NCBI GenBank assembly: GCA_028713915.1
Contig: JAQTNK010000001.1
Coordinates: 124,001 to 188,000 of the forward strand
DNA: 64,000 nt
Source: Rhodocyclaceae bacterium
GTDB lineage: Bacteria > Pseudomonadota > Gammaproteobacteria > Burkholderiales > Rhodocyclaceae
Direction: 5' to 3'
Below the pieces are notes generated by a model. The model was not told where the DNA came from, made no database searches, and saw only the letters and a program-made list of their open reading frames with translations. The translations under genes were made by a program, and so were the position numbers. This document shows positions 49,713 to 58,405 of the stretch, one piece after another (the stretch's first letter is position 1; every line of letters starts with the position of its first letter).

Positions 49713-52700
49713 CAACAACATCTCGCTGCTGCTGGTCGACGACCGCCCGGAAAACCTGGTGGCCCTGGAGGCCGTGCTCGGCAACCAGGATCTCGACCTG
49801 GTGAAGGTCATGTCGGGCAACGACGCGCTGCGCTGCACCCTCAAGCAGGATTTCGCCCTGGTGCTGCTCGACGTGCAGATGCCCGGCATGGACGGCTTCG
49901 AGACCGCGGAGCTGATGCGCGCCAATCCCAAGACGCGGCACCTGCCGATCATTTTCATCACCGCGGGCATGAAGGAAACCCACCTGCAGTTCAAGGGCTA
50001 CGAGGCGGGCGCGGTGGACTACCTGATCAAGCCTTTCGAGCCGCACATCCTGCAAAGCAAGGTGCGGGTGTTCTGCGAACTCTACCGCCAGCGCCGCCAG
50101 CTCGAGGCGAACCAGCTGCTGCTGGAAGTCAGGATCAAGGAGCGCGTCGCCCAGCTCAGGGACAGCGAGGAACGCTTCCGCATGCTGGCCACCCATGCGC
50201 CCGTGGGCATCTACCAGATCGATCGGGAAGGCTTTTGCCTGTTCGTCAATCACCGCTGGTGCGAGATTGCCGGCCTCACCCCCGAGGAAGCCGGCGGAGA
50301 GGGCTGGACGCGGACGCTGCACCCGGACGACCGCGTCGCCGTCGCCGCGCTGTGGCGCGACGCCGCCTCGGCCGGCACCGAGTGGTCGATGGACTACCGC
50401 TTCATCCGGCCCGACGGCAAGCTCGTCTGGGTGCACGGCAACGCCGTGCCGCTGCGCGACGAGGACGGCGAAGTCACAGGCTTCCTCGGCAACAACCTCG
50501 ACATCACCGTGCGCAAGCGGGCCGAGGAACGCGAGCGCACGCGCAGCACGGTGGCGAGCCGGCTCGCCGAGGATGCGCCCTTGGCGGACATCCTCCATCT
50601 GATCGCCGCCGGCGCCGAACGCCAGGCGCACGGCCTGCGTTGTTCGATCATGCTGCTCGACGAACCGGCCGAGCAGCGGGTCTATGGCGCGACCCCGGAC
50701 CGGCCGGACAGCGCCGGCAGCCCGCGCCTGCTCGTCGGCACGGACAACGCCGCCTGCGCGTCCGCCGCCTGCGACGGCCAGCGGCTGGTCGTCGACGACA
50801 TCCATGGCCAGCCGGCCTGCGAAAAATGCCGGCCGGCGGCAACCGGCGGAGAATCGACCTCCTGCTGGTCGGAACCGATCGTCGCCATGAACGGCGAGAC
50901 GCTCGGGGTTTGCGCGTTCTACTGGACGCGGCCCGGCATCCCCGACGCCGGCGACATCGAATTGATGCGCGAAGCCGCCCAGCTGGCGGCGCTCGCCATC
51001 GAGCGCAAGAGCACCGAAAACGAGTTGCAGATCGCCGCCTCGGTGCACGAAGCCATCAGCGAAGCGATCGTCGTGACCGACCCCAACGATCGCATCATCG
51101 CCATCAACCCGGCGTTCACGCAAGTCACCGGCTACTCGGCGCAGGATGCCATCGGCCAGACGCCGCGCCTGCTGAAGAGCGACCGGCACGACATTTCCTT
51201 CTACCAGAAGATGTGGCACGAGCTGGAAACCACCGGCCGCTGGGAAGGCGAGATCTGGAACCGGCGCAAGAACGGCGAGGAATACCCCGAATGGCTGTCC
51301 ATCAACACCCTGCGCGACGCCAACGGCAAGGTGCTGCGGCGCATCGCCATGTTCGCCGACATCACGGAGAAGAAGCGCAACGAGGAAACCATCTGGCGCC
51401 AGGCCAACTACGATTCCCTCACCGAGCTGCCGAACCGCCGCCTGTTCCGCGACCGCCTGCAGCATGAGGTCATGAAGGCACGGCGCGGCGGCCTCTACGT
51501 CGCGCTGCTGTTCATCGACCTCGACCGCTTCAAGGAGGTCAACGACACGCTCGGCCACCATACCGGCGATCTGCTGCTGGTCGAAGCGGCGCGCCGCATC
51601 TGCAATTTCGTGCGCGCCACCGACACCGTCGCGCGCCTCGGCGGCGACGAATTCACCGTCATCATGTCCGACCTCATCGACACCGACCGCGTCGGCGAAG
51701 TTGCCCAGGGTATGCTGATGGCATTGGCCAAGCCGTTCCCGCTGAGCAAGAACGCCGTCTATATTTCCGCCAGCATCGGCATCACGATCTTCCCGAGCGA
51801 CGCCGACAACATCGAGTCGCTGCTGCGCAACGCCGACCAGGCCATGTATGCGGCCAAGGAGCAGGGACGCAACCGCTTCAGCTATTTCACCGCCTCGATG
51901 CAGGCGACGGCGCAGCGGCGCCTGCAGCTCAGCAACGACTTGCGCGGCGCCATCGCCGCGCGCCAGTTCGAAGTGTATTTGCAGCCCATCGTCGAACTGG
52001 CGAGCGGCCGCATCTACAAGGCCGAGGCGCTGCTGCGCTGGCGCCATCCGCTGCACGGCATGGTCGATCCGTCGCAGTTCATCCCCATCGCCGAGGAAAC
52101 GGGACTCATCAACGAAATCGGCGACTGGGTGTTCCGCGAATCGGCGCGCCTGGCCAAGCTCTGGTATGACGCGAGCACGGCCGCCGACCTGGGCCGCGAC
52201 GGCATCCAGATCAGCGTGAACAAATCGCCGCGCCAGTTCTTCTCCGGCAACACGCACCGGACCTGGATCGAGCATCTGACCGAAATCGGCCTGCCGACCA
52301 CCTGCATCGCCATCGAAATCACCGAAGGGCTGCTGCTCGACGACCGGCCGGAAGTGGCGGCAAAGCTGACGCAGTTCCGCGATGCCGGCTTCGGCGTTTC
52401 CCTCGACGATTTCGGCACCGGCTATTCGGCCATGGCCTACCTGAAGAAATTTCCCATCGACTTTCTCAAGATCGACCAGTCCTTCGTGCGCGACATGGCG
52501 ACGGATCAGGGCGACCAGGCCATCGTCGAGGCGATCATCGTCATGGCCCACAAGCTCGGCCTCAAGGTCATCGCCGAAGGCGTCGAAACCGTGGCCCAGC
52601 GCGACATGCTGAAGGCCGCGGGCTGCGACTACGGCCAGGGCTATTTGTTCGCCAAGCCGATGTCGACGGCGAACATGCCCTTCCCGGCCATCGCGCCGGG

Positions 52701-52716
52701 GATGCCGGAGAACTAG
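49705..52716 (+). CDS. REC-PAS-GAF-PAS-GGDEF-EAL response regulator
   Basis: This 1003-aa cytosolic output protein has a receiver with acids D12-D13 and phospho-acceptor D56 (VLLDVQMPGMDG), PAS at about 155-275, GAF at about 285-435, and a second PAS at about 440-560. GGDEF is intact at 646-650 (RLGGDEFTVIM, with RATD before it). The EAL domain keeps AEALLRW, IEITEGL, LDDFGTGYSAM, LKIDQSFV and IAEGVE. Both c-di-GMP activities are possible. The GAF domain has an unusual cysteine group (CASAAC, ACEKC and SCW). It is the last gene of the kinase-CheR-CheB operon and the likely phosphorylation target of the hybrid kinase. Confidence 0.93.
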   Translation: MRSNNISLLLVDDRPENLVALEAVLGNQDLDLVKVMSGNDALRCTLKQDFALVLLDVQMPGMDGFETAELMRANPKTRHLPIIFITAGMKETHLQFKGYEAGAVDYLIKPFEPHILQSKVRVFCELYRQRRQLEANQLLLEVRIKERVAQLRDSEERFRMLATHAPVGIYQIDREGFCLFVNHRWCEIAGLTPEEAGGEGWTRTLHPDDRVAVAALWRDAASAGTEWSMDYRFIRPDGKLVWVHGNAVPLRDEDGEVTGFLGNNLDITVRKRAEERERTRSTVASRLAEDAPLADILHLIAAGAERQAHGLRCSIMLLDEPAEQRVYGATPDRPDSAGSPRLLVGTDNAACASAACDGQRLVVDDIHGQPACEKCRPAATGGESTSCWSEPIVAMNGETLGVCAFYWTRPGIPDAGDIELMREAAQLAALAIERKSTENELQIAASVHEAISEAIVVTDPNDRIIAINPAFTQVTGYSAQDAIGQTPRLLKSDRHDISFYQKMWHELETTGRWEGEIWNRRKNGEEYPEWLSINTLRDANGKVLRRIAMFADITEKKRNEETIWRQANYDSLTELPNRRLFRDRLQHEVMKARRGGLYVALLFIDLDRFKEVNDTLGHHTGDLLLVEAARRICNFVRATDTVARLGGDEFTVIMSDLIDTDRVGEVAQGMLMALAKPFPLSKNAVYISASIGITIFPSDADNIESLLRNADQAMYAAKEQGRNRFSYFTASMQATAQRRLQLSNDLRGAIAARQFEVYLQPIVELASGRIYKAEALLRWRHPLHGMVDPSQFIPIAEETGLINEIGDWVFRESARLAKLWYDASTAADLGRDGIQISVNKSPRQFFSGNTHRTWIEHLTEIGLPTTCIAIEITEGLLLDDRPEVAAKLTQFRDAGFGVSLDDFGTGYSAMAYLKKFPIDFLKIDQSFVRDMATDQGDQAIVEAIIVMAHKLGLKVIAEGVETVAQRDMLKAAGCDYGQGYLFAKPMSTANMPFPAIAPGMPEN

Positions 52717-52816
52717 CCCGGCCCACGCGAAGCCGGCCCGCGTCCGCCGCGGCGCCGGCGGCGGCAAACTAGCCGCCATATAACTTCGCGGCATTAGCCA
52801 AGCGCCAACAGTTCGT

Positions 52817-52844
52817 TTGATTTGCCGCGCCGCGCGCGTAGAGT
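52817..52844 (+). promoter_or_regulatory. Possible sigma-70 promoter for the rhodanese gene
   Basis: TTGATT (52817-52822) and TAGAGT (52839-52844) are 16 bases apart in the 284-base gap before the rhodanese gene. The match is moderate and the spacing acceptable. An AT-rich element with CATATAACTTCG lies about 35 bases upstream (52778-52790). Nothing else with gene character is visible in the gap. Confidence 0.3.
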
Positions 52845-53000
52845 CGAACCGCCGAATCCCCCGCCGTCAAGTCGGCAGCAGCCCGAACCGGGAACAAAGT
52901 GCGGCCGCCGCCATCTGAATTTCGTTGGCCGATTGCAGCGAGCGCCGCGGATGTCGGCAGCAGGCCGCGCCAGCGGCATAGCGACTGGAGGAACGACGCC

Positions 53001-53465
53001 ATGACAGCCATCGATGAAATACCCGCCGCGGTCCGGCAAATCCTGGAGCGCGCCGCCGAACGCGGGCGCGCCGCGCAGCTTGCCTATCGCGGCGCCGTGA
53101 CGCCGGCGGAGGCTTGGACGCTGGCGCAGCTCGGCGCCGCACGCATTCTCGACGTGCGCACCGGCGCCGAATGGGAATTGGTCGGCCGCGTTCCCGGCGC
53201 CGAGGAAATCGCCTTCAAGCTCTATCCGGACTGGCGGCCCAACCCGGATTTCCTCGCCGAGGTGAAGCGGCGCTTCACCGCCGACGAACACATCCTGCTG
53301 CTGTGCCGCTCGGCCCAGCGCTCGCACCACGCGGCGGCGCTGCTCGCCGCTGACGGCTACCGCAACGCCTACAACATCCTCGAAGGCTTCGAGGGCGACA
53401 AGAACGCCGACGGGCAACGCACGGCGAACGGCTGGAAAGTGCACGGACTGCCCTGGCGGCAGTAG
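53001..53465 (+). CDS. Single-domain rhodanese-like sulfurtransferase
   Basis: This 154-aa cytosolic protein has a rhodanese domain over residues about 30-145. The segments ARILDVRTGAEWELVGRVPGA and the active-site loop LLLCRSAQRSHHAAALL place the persulfide cysteine near residue 100. The CRSAQRS loop is consistent with a small sulfurtransferase or thiol-transfer protein; the natural substrate is unknown. GGAGG lies before the ATG at 53001 with proper spacing. It stands alone, before the phasin gene. Confidence 0.9.
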   Translation: MTAIDEIPAAVRQILERAAERGRAAQLAYRGAVTPAEAWTLAQLGAARILDVRTGAEWELVGRVPGAEEIAFKLYPDWRPNPDFLAEVKRRFTADEHILLLCRSAQRSHHAAALLAADGYRNAYNILEGFEGDKNADGQRTANGWKVHGLPWRQ

Positions 53466-53482
53466 GCGCGGGCGCTCGCCGT

Positions 53483-53523
53483 TACGGGTATTCGGGTAGC
53501 GGAAATACTCGGCTCCCGGTATA
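53483..53523 (+). promoter_or_regulatory. AT-richer element with ATAC-N10-GTAT dyad upstream of the phasin gene
   Basis: This 41-base element, 113 bases before the phasin ATG, contains TACGGG, TATTCGGGTAG and a dyad formed by ATAC and GTAT ten bases apart. The minus-strand reading of 57535-57580 has the same order of blocks with minor changes. A dyad of this type could bind a LuxR-family regulator such as the one encoded at 54232, or contain a promoter. Function is inferred from the repeated occurrence. Confidence 0.45.
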
Positions 53524-53635
53524 TCGCGATGCTGCGGTGCAGCACATTATGGCCCTGCCATATCACGGATCGGGATTCGCCGCCTGGTGCGGATCGCCAA
53601 GGAATTCAACGCTTCAAATCAAGGAAAATCAGACC

Positions 53636-54151
53636 ATGAACCAGCAATATTCGATGCAGGCGCTGACCGCCGCCAACCTGGCCAACGTCGAGGCGATGCG
53701 CGCGTTGGGCTTCACCTCCATCAAGGCGGCAGAGCGCCTGCTGAACCTCAACATGGAGTGGGCCCGGACTTCGCTCAGCGTCGGTGCGGACTATGCGCAG
53801 CCGGCGCTGTCGGCCGCGGCCTGGCAGGAGACGATGTCGCGCCGCGGCGCGGATCTGCGCAAGTCGAGCGAAGATGCCGCCGCCTATTTCCGCGGCGTCC
53901 GCGACATTTCCACCGAAGCCCAGGCAGAGATGGGCGAAGTCGTGTCCGCGCGCGTCAACGCCGTCGGCGAGGCCATGACTTCGCTGCTCGATACCATGGC
54001 CCGCTCCGTCCCCGCGGGTTCGGAAAAAGCCTTGGCCGCGGTCAAGTCCGCCGTCGCCAATACCTGCTCGGCATATGGCCAGATCGTCAAGGCCGCCCAG
54101 CATGCCGCCGAAGCCAGCCAGGTGCCGAAACAAGCCAAGAAAGCCGCATGA
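53636..54151 (+). CDS. Phasin family protein
   Basis: This 171-aa amphipathic helical protein coats polyhydroxyalkanoate granules. It has the phasin pattern: a short N-terminus, then NLANVEAMRALGFTSIKAAERLLNLNMEWAR in pieces, and long heptad-like helices to an alanine/lysine-rich C-terminal tail (QVPKQAKKAA). Family members control granule number and size and some act in stress. The ATG at 53636 is preceded by AAGGAAAA. No PHA synthase gene is in the window. The response regulator gene follows within 80 bases on the same strand. Confidence 0.9.
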   Translation: MNQQYSMQALTAANLANVEAMRALGFTSIKAAERLLNLNMEWARTSLSVGADYAQPALSAAAWQETMSRRGADLRKSSEDAAAYFRGVRDISTEAQAEMGEVVSARVNAVGEAMTSLLDTMARSVPAGSEKALAAVKSAVANTCSAYGQIVKAAQHAAEASQVPKQAKKAA

Positions 54152-54231
54152 AACTTTGTTCCGCGCGGGCCCGGGAACGCGGCGCGGGAGGAGCGCCTGC
54201 CGGCCCGCCGCAAGATGAAGGGTCCCAGACC

Positions 54232-54915
54232 ATGTCGATGAAATCCACGCCCGAGTCCATCGGCGCCCCGGCGAGAATTCGCGTCGCTCTCGTCGACGAC
54301 CACCAGCTTTTCCGCGATGCGCTGCGCACCATCCTGGCCAAGGAGCCGCAGATCGACGTCGTCTGCACAGCCGGCGACGGCCAGGAGGCGATGAATGCCG
54401 TCATCGAATCCGGCGCCGAAATCGTCTGCATGGACATCGCCATGCCGCGCATGAACGGCATCGAGGCCACGCGCCTGCTGCTCGCCAAGAACCCGGCGCT
54501 GAAAGTCGTCGGATTGTCGGCCAACTGCGATCGCGCCTACGTGCTCGACCTCCTCAAGGCCGGCGCCTTGGGCTATGTCACCAAGAGCACCTGCTGCGAC
54601 GAGTTGCTGCGCGCGATCCGCTCGGCGCGGCTGGGGCGCACCTACCTGTGCCCCGAGGTCGGCGATGCCGTGGCCGGCGCGCTGCTCGGCGGCAACGGCG
54701 CGCAGCCGGCCACCCGCCTGAGCACGCGCGAACGCCAGGTGCTGCAGCTCGTCGCCGAGGGCTACACCTCGCCGCAGATCGCCGCGCGGCTCTTCGTCGC
54801 CATCTCGACGGCGGAAGTGCACCGCCGCAACATCATGCGCAAGCTTTCGCTGCACAGCGTCGCCGAACTCACCAAGTACGCGATCCGCCGCGGCATCACC
54901 ACCAACGGCGCCTAG
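54232..54915 (+). CDS. LuxR/NarL-type response regulator
   Basis: This 227-aa regulator has a receiver with D22-D23, phospho-acceptor D68 (IVCMDIAMPRMNG) and lysine in GYVTKSTCCDELL. A LuxR helix-turn-helix is at about 160-220 (LSTRERQVLQLVAEGYTSPQIA, STAEVHRRNIMRKL). No kinase gene is next to it. An upstream in-frame ATG at 54148 overlaps the phasin stop (ATGA) and would add 28 residues. The ATG at 54232, preceded by GAAGGG, gives a normal receiver start. It may control the stress/envelope genes around it. Confidence 0.92.
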   Translation: MSMKSTPESIGAPARIRVALVDDHQLFRDALRTILAKEPQIDVVCTAGDGQEAMNAVIESGAEIVCMDIAMPRMNGIEATRLLLAKNPALKVVGLSANCDRAYVLDLLKAGALGYVTKSTCCDELLRAIRSARLGRTYLCPEVGDAVAGALLGGNGAQPATRLSTRERQVLQLVAEGYTSPQIAARLFVAISTAEVHRRNIMRKLSLHSVAELTKYAIRRGITTNGA

Positions 54916-54940
54916 CGGCGTCGGCGAAACGCCCGGCCCG

Positions 54941-56893
54941 TCACTGCTGTGGCGGCGGGCGGTGGGCAGGCTCCGCCGGCGGGCGGCGGGCAGGTTCCGC
55001 GGTTTGACGCTGGGGCAGCATGCGATTGGCGGGCGCGCCGGGAAGCCGGTGCGATTCGCCCAGTCCGCGCGGCGGCTCGGCCGCCGGTGCGCCGCCGCGC
55101 CGCTCGAAAGGAACGGCCCTTTCCTCTCTCGGCTCAGGACGCGCCTCAGGATGCGGCGCGGCGCGCGGCGGCTCAGCTTCGGGGTGGAGCGTGCGATGCG
55201 TCTCCGCTGAGCCCGGCATGGCGCGCTGATACGCCGTTTCAGGCGGCGCCGGTTGAGCGGGGCCCGGAGCGCGAGCGGGCCCCGGAGCGGCGCGTTCATG
55301 GGTCTCGCGCGACGGCGGCATCGCGGGCGGCGCGGCGCCGCGGCGCATCTCCTCGAAGCGCGGCGGCAACGGCGGCGCCGGACGCTCGCCGCCCTGCGTG
55401 CCGAAAGCGGCGCGCGGCGGCGTCGCCGCTGCGCGCGTGGCGGGCATGACGCGCAGCACGGGCGTCTTGGCGATGCCCGCCGCCGCGGGCGTTTCGCTGC
55501 GCCAGGGCAGTCGCGTTGCCGCCGGCGCGCGCAGCGCCACGGCCGGCCGGGACAGCACTTCGGCGCTGGGTCGCACCTTGCTCGCCGGGCCGGCGGCGAG
55601 ACTGGTCGGCGCCGGCTTCACCGGCAAGGCGCCCATCACCGGCGCGACTTTGAATTGCGCCGAGACGGCGGTCGCGGCACCGCGCACGGGGCCGCGGCCG
55701 AATTGCTGCTGCGGCACGCTGACCAGCGCGGCCGGCACCTTCGCATTGCGCCAGCGCAACTGGTCGACATCGACGGCGGCGCCGCGATCGATCGCGGCAT
55801 TCACGGCCACGTGCGGCCCGCCCCAGCCGCGCCAGGACGGCACGCCGACGAACCCCGCCCGCCCCCACCAGGGAATCAGCGGTTCGCCCCAGGACAGCGC
55901 CACCCAGCTCACGGCAGGCGCGCCGCGCTGCGCCGTGAAGAAAGCCACCAGCGCCGGCGCATAAGCCGGCCGCACCGTCGCGGGACCGGGCGTCCACGCC
56001 CAGAAGCCGTCGATGAAAATCCAGCGTCCGTAGTGAAACGGCGCCCATCCCCACGGTGCGTCGTCGATCCAGGTCCAGCCGTAGTACGGATCCCAGGTCC
56101 ACTGGCCGGTGCTGTACGGCGCCCAGCCGGCGTCCACGCCCGACGGGATCCAAGCCGGCCCGTAGCTGGGAAGCTCGCGCCAGTCGCCGTAGTGGTCAAG
56201 CTCTTCGGCGCCGGCGAGGCCGGACGGCAGATAGCGCGAGCTCATGGTGTCGACGAGGTGCTCGGTGCGCGCGTAATTCCACGCGTCCCAGGTGTCCAGT
56301 TCGGGCGCCACGTAGCTGGCCACGGTCGGCGCGTCGGTTCCCGCGACGACCACCTCTTCCGACGGCGCGACGCTGAGCGCGTTGCCGCGCGCCGGGGTGA
56401 GCGTCGCCTCGCCGCCGCGGCGGGTGATGAAATAAGTGCGGTCCTGCTGCACGCTCAGCCGATAGTAGCCGGTGTGCTCGATCATGAACGCGGCGTTGGG
56501 CGTATCCACTTCCAGCGCGACGCCGGCCGCCAGCGTGCGCACGTCGAAGGCGGTCTGACCTGCCGTCACGCTGAACTGGAGATAGCCGCGGTCGCGATTG
56601 ACGAGGCTCAGTTGCGTCCGCTCGGCGGCGCGGACGAACGCGCGGCTGCCGATTTGCAGCTCCAGGTTCGCCTTCTCGTCGGTATATAGCGCATCGCCCG
56701 CCGCCAGCGGCGTGTTCAGCCGTGCCGCCGTCCAGCCTTCGCTGCCCGGGCGATAGAAGGCGACCGCGCCATCGATGAAGCTCAGGCGCGGCGGCGTCGG
56801 TCCGGCGGCCGCCTGCGCCGCCGCGTCGGGCGCGCCGGCCGTCAGCAGCACCAGCGCCGCGATGCCGCTCGCCAGAGGTAGCCAGATGCGCAT
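54941..56893 (-). CDS. Exported FecR/DUF6600-type protein with proline-rich C-terminal half
   Basis: This 650-aa protein has a signal peptide (LASGIAALVLLTAGAPDAAAQA), then a FecR-like beta domain (LSFIDGAVAFYRPG, GDALYTDEKANLELQIGSRAFV). A tryptophan/tyrosine-rich DUF6600-like part follows (WAPYSTGQWTWDPYYGWTW, PWGWAPFHYGRWIFID). The last 250 residues are disordered, rich in Pro, Ala, Arg and Glu. Such proteins are common in Betaproteobacteria and are predicted to be periplasmic or surface-located; function is unknown. It is convergent with the response regulator gene and lies 28 bases after the 100-aa exported protein gene, with which it probably forms an operon. Confidence 0.8.
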   Translation of the reverse strand: MRIWLPLASGIAALVLLTAGAPDAAAQAAAGPTPPRLSFIDGAVAFYRPGSEGWTAARLNTPLAAGDALYTDEKANLELQIGSRAFVRAAERTQLSLVNRDRGYLQFSVTAGQTAFDVRTLAAGVALEVDTPNAAFMIEHTGYYRLSVQQDRTYFITRRGGEATLTPARGNALSVAPSEEVVVAGTDAPTVASYVAPELDTWDAWNYARTEHLVDTMSSRYLPSGLAGAEELDHYGDWRELPSYGPAWIPSGVDAGWAPYSTGQWTWDPYYGWTWIDDAPWGWAPFHYGRWIFIDGFWAWTPGPATVRPAYAPALVAFFTAQRGAPAVSWVALSWGEPLIPWWGRAGFVGVPSWRGWGGPHVAVNAAIDRGAAVDVDQLRWRNAKVPAALVSVPQQQFGRGPVRGAATAVSAQFKVAPVMGALPVKPAPTSLAAGPASKVRPSAEVLSRPAVALRAPAATRLPWRSETPAAAGIAKTPVLRVMPATRAAATPPRAAFGTQGGERPAPPLPPRFEEMRRGAAPPAMPPSRETHERAAPGPARAPGPAQPAPPETAYQRAMPGSAETHRTLHPEAEPPRAAPHPEARPEPREERAVPFERRGGAPAAEPPRGLGESHRLPGAPANRMLPQRQTAEPARRPPAEPAHRPPPQQ

Positions 56894-56921
56894 CGCGGCC
56901 GATCCCGACTGGCGGCGACGC

Positions 56922-57224
56922 CTAAGGCTGCACGTGCGGCTGCACGCGCGGTGCTGGCGCGCGGCGGTGCTGGTGCTGGCTCTTGCCCGGCGCCCGCCGT
57001 GCCTTCTCGTGGCCGGCGCCGGCGTCACTCATCCTGTCGCCGGCCCGATCCAGCCCGTGGTCGCGGTCCGCGGCGGTCGGGCCATTGGCGTTTGCCATGC
57101 CCCCGGCGCTCATGTGGCCAGCCGACATGCCGCCCGGCGCGCCGCCGCCTCCGCGCGCCGCCGCCGCGGCGCTCGCAACGGCCAGCAGGCCGGCAATCCC
57201 TATGGCCAATCCACGTCGCGACAT
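56922..57224 (-). CDS. Small exported protein rich in Gly, Ala, Met and His (100 aa)
   Basis: GGAGG is placed correctly before the ATG at 57224. A signal peptide (MSRRGLAIGIAGLLAVASAAAA) leads to a short low-complexity mature part with RGGGGAPGGMSAGHMSAGGM, then a charged segment (DRDHGLDRAGDRM) and a basic, histidine-containing tail (KSQHQHRRAPAPRVQPHVQP). It may bind metal or interact with the large FecR-like protein encoded just downstream, but this is not established. No family is recognised. Confidence 0.7.
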   Translation of the reverse strand: MSRRGLAIGIAGLLAVASAAAAARGGGGAPGGMSAGHMSAGGMANANGPTAADRDHGLDRAGDRMSDAGAGHEKARRAPGKSQHQHRRAPAPRVQPHVQP

Positions 57225-57601
57225 GATCCCTCCTCGATTTTGGTTTTCCGCGTTCCAACGCCCCGCACGATCCATAAGACCGCCATCGCGGCGGCAGGTT
57301 TAACGGCAAGCGCGCCGGCCGAACAGATCGCCCCGCCAGGCCTGGCAGCCGCGAGCCGCGAGGCTGTTGGGCTGGATTTCCGTCACCACGCCAACGGCGC
57401 TCAACCGCAGGCCGAGCCGGCTGCCGATGCTCGCCGCCGGGAAGCTCTCCCTGTCTCGATGCGCCCGGCTGCCGCGTGCCGGCCGCACCGCGTATTCTCG
57501 TTCTTGGCGACGAGGTTAGCCATGCTCCGCGGCCGCGGGAATACTCCGCTTCAGGTATTTGGCCTACCGAATAATCCGTATTGCCCGTATCGCCGCCGAC
57601 G
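57225..57601. other. Intergenic region (377 bases) with a possible gene remnant
   Basis: The gap contains the repeated AT-rich element at 57535-57580. On the minus strand an ATG at 57523 opens a 40-codon frame (MANLVAKNENTRC start, ending at 57401). The neighbouring frame at 57300-57430 reads LRLSAVGVVTEIQPNSLAAR, which resembles a PDZ-type strand-turn. Together they may be a frameshifted remnant of a small gene, but coding is not supported with confidence. Confidence 0.35.
57535..57580 (-). promoter_or_regulatory. Second copy of the AT-rich dyad element
   Basis: Read on the minus strand this element has TACGGATTATTCGG, TAGG, AAATAC and GAGTATTC in the same order as the element before the phasin gene. 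On the plus strand its GCGGGAATACTC... end agrees with 53500-53525 at 21 of 26 positions. It lies about 311 bases before the ATG of the small exported protein on the minus strand. A common regulator of both units is the natural inference. Confidence 0.45.
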
Positions 57602-58378
57602 CTAGGCGTCGTGCCGCCGCATCGCCTCGGCGCGCAGGGCGTCGCCCTTCTCGGGCAGCCGTGCGCGGCGCAACTCCTTGCCGACGCTGCGCCGCGTCGC
57701 GCGGGAGCCGACCATGCCGCCGCCTACGGCACCCAACAGGGAGAGCAGGATGGCGGTGCTCAGCCAGCCGCTGAGCACCGTCGCGGCGTGCAGATTCTGC
57801 TCGGCATCGGCGCCCGCTTCCCCGTTCGTCTTGCCTTCGCGTCCCGACAGGGCCAGGATTTCGTCGACGATGCCGTTCGCCTGCTGGCGGTCGAGTCCGA
57901 AACGATTTTCAAGATCCGCCGCGATGGCCTGGCGCTCGGCGTCGCCGAGGGGATGCATCGCCTCCGCGGCGACGGGCCGATTCAGCAGCGAGTTGAACAT
58001 GCCGCCCAGCGTGTCGCCCACCGTCGAGGTCGCCAGCAGCACAAAGCCGAGGACGGCGACGCTCCAGGCGAGTATGCCGTGCAGGATGCCGTCCGCCGTG
58101 CGGCGCATGCCCGAGGCACGCGCGGCGACATAGCCGCCGATGAGCGAAGCCACGACCATGCAGAAGGTATCCCACAGGCTGGCGGCGAGCACCAGCCCGT
58201 CCTCGTTCATTTTCGCTCCCGCGTTGAAGACGGCGAGTCCGACGGCGGCGCCGAGCAGCAGCAGGAACAAGTTGGCCGACACGCCCACGGCCAGTCCGGC
58301 GAAGACCGCGCTCCAGCGCAGGTTGTAGAGCGGCGGACGGTAGGGCCTGGCGTAGGTCTCGCTGATTTCGAGTGGCAT
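57602..58378 (-). CDS. Membrane protein of unknown function with four predicted helices
   Basis: This 258-aa protein shows hydrophobic segments at about 22-52 (WSAVFAGLAVGVSANLFLLLL), 62-85, 98-122 and 200-222 (LSTAILLSLLGAVGGGMVGS). Between the third and fourth lies a polar segment with LENRFGLDRQQANGIVDEIL. The tail is basic. I know similar uncharacterised proteins in Proteobacteria, sometimes loosely named PhnA-like; no function is established. A ribosome site AAAGGAG precedes the ATG at 58378. It is the last gene of a probable unit with mlaC and the EF-hand protein (27- and 13-base gaps). Confidence 0.75.
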   Translation of the reverse strand: MPLEISETYARPYRPPLYNLRWSAVFAGLAVGVSANLFLLLLGAAVGLAVFNAGAKMNEDGLVLAASLWDTFCMVVASLIGGYVAARASGMRRTADGILHGILAWSVAVLGFVLLATSTVGDTLGGMFNSLLNRPVAAEAMHPLGDAERQAIAADLENRFGLDRQQANGIVDEILALSGREGKTNGEAGADAEQNLHAATVLSGWLSTAILLSLLGAVGGGMVGSRATRRSVGKELRRARLPEKGDALRAEAMRRHDA

Positions 58379-58405
58379 GGGCTGCTCCTTTCAAGCCGCG
58401 CCAGC

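Noticed and set aside
49522-52794. A 1090-codon open frame opposite the REC-GGDEF-EAL gene
   Set aside because: High-G+C shadow; the sense strand carries all catalytic motifs.
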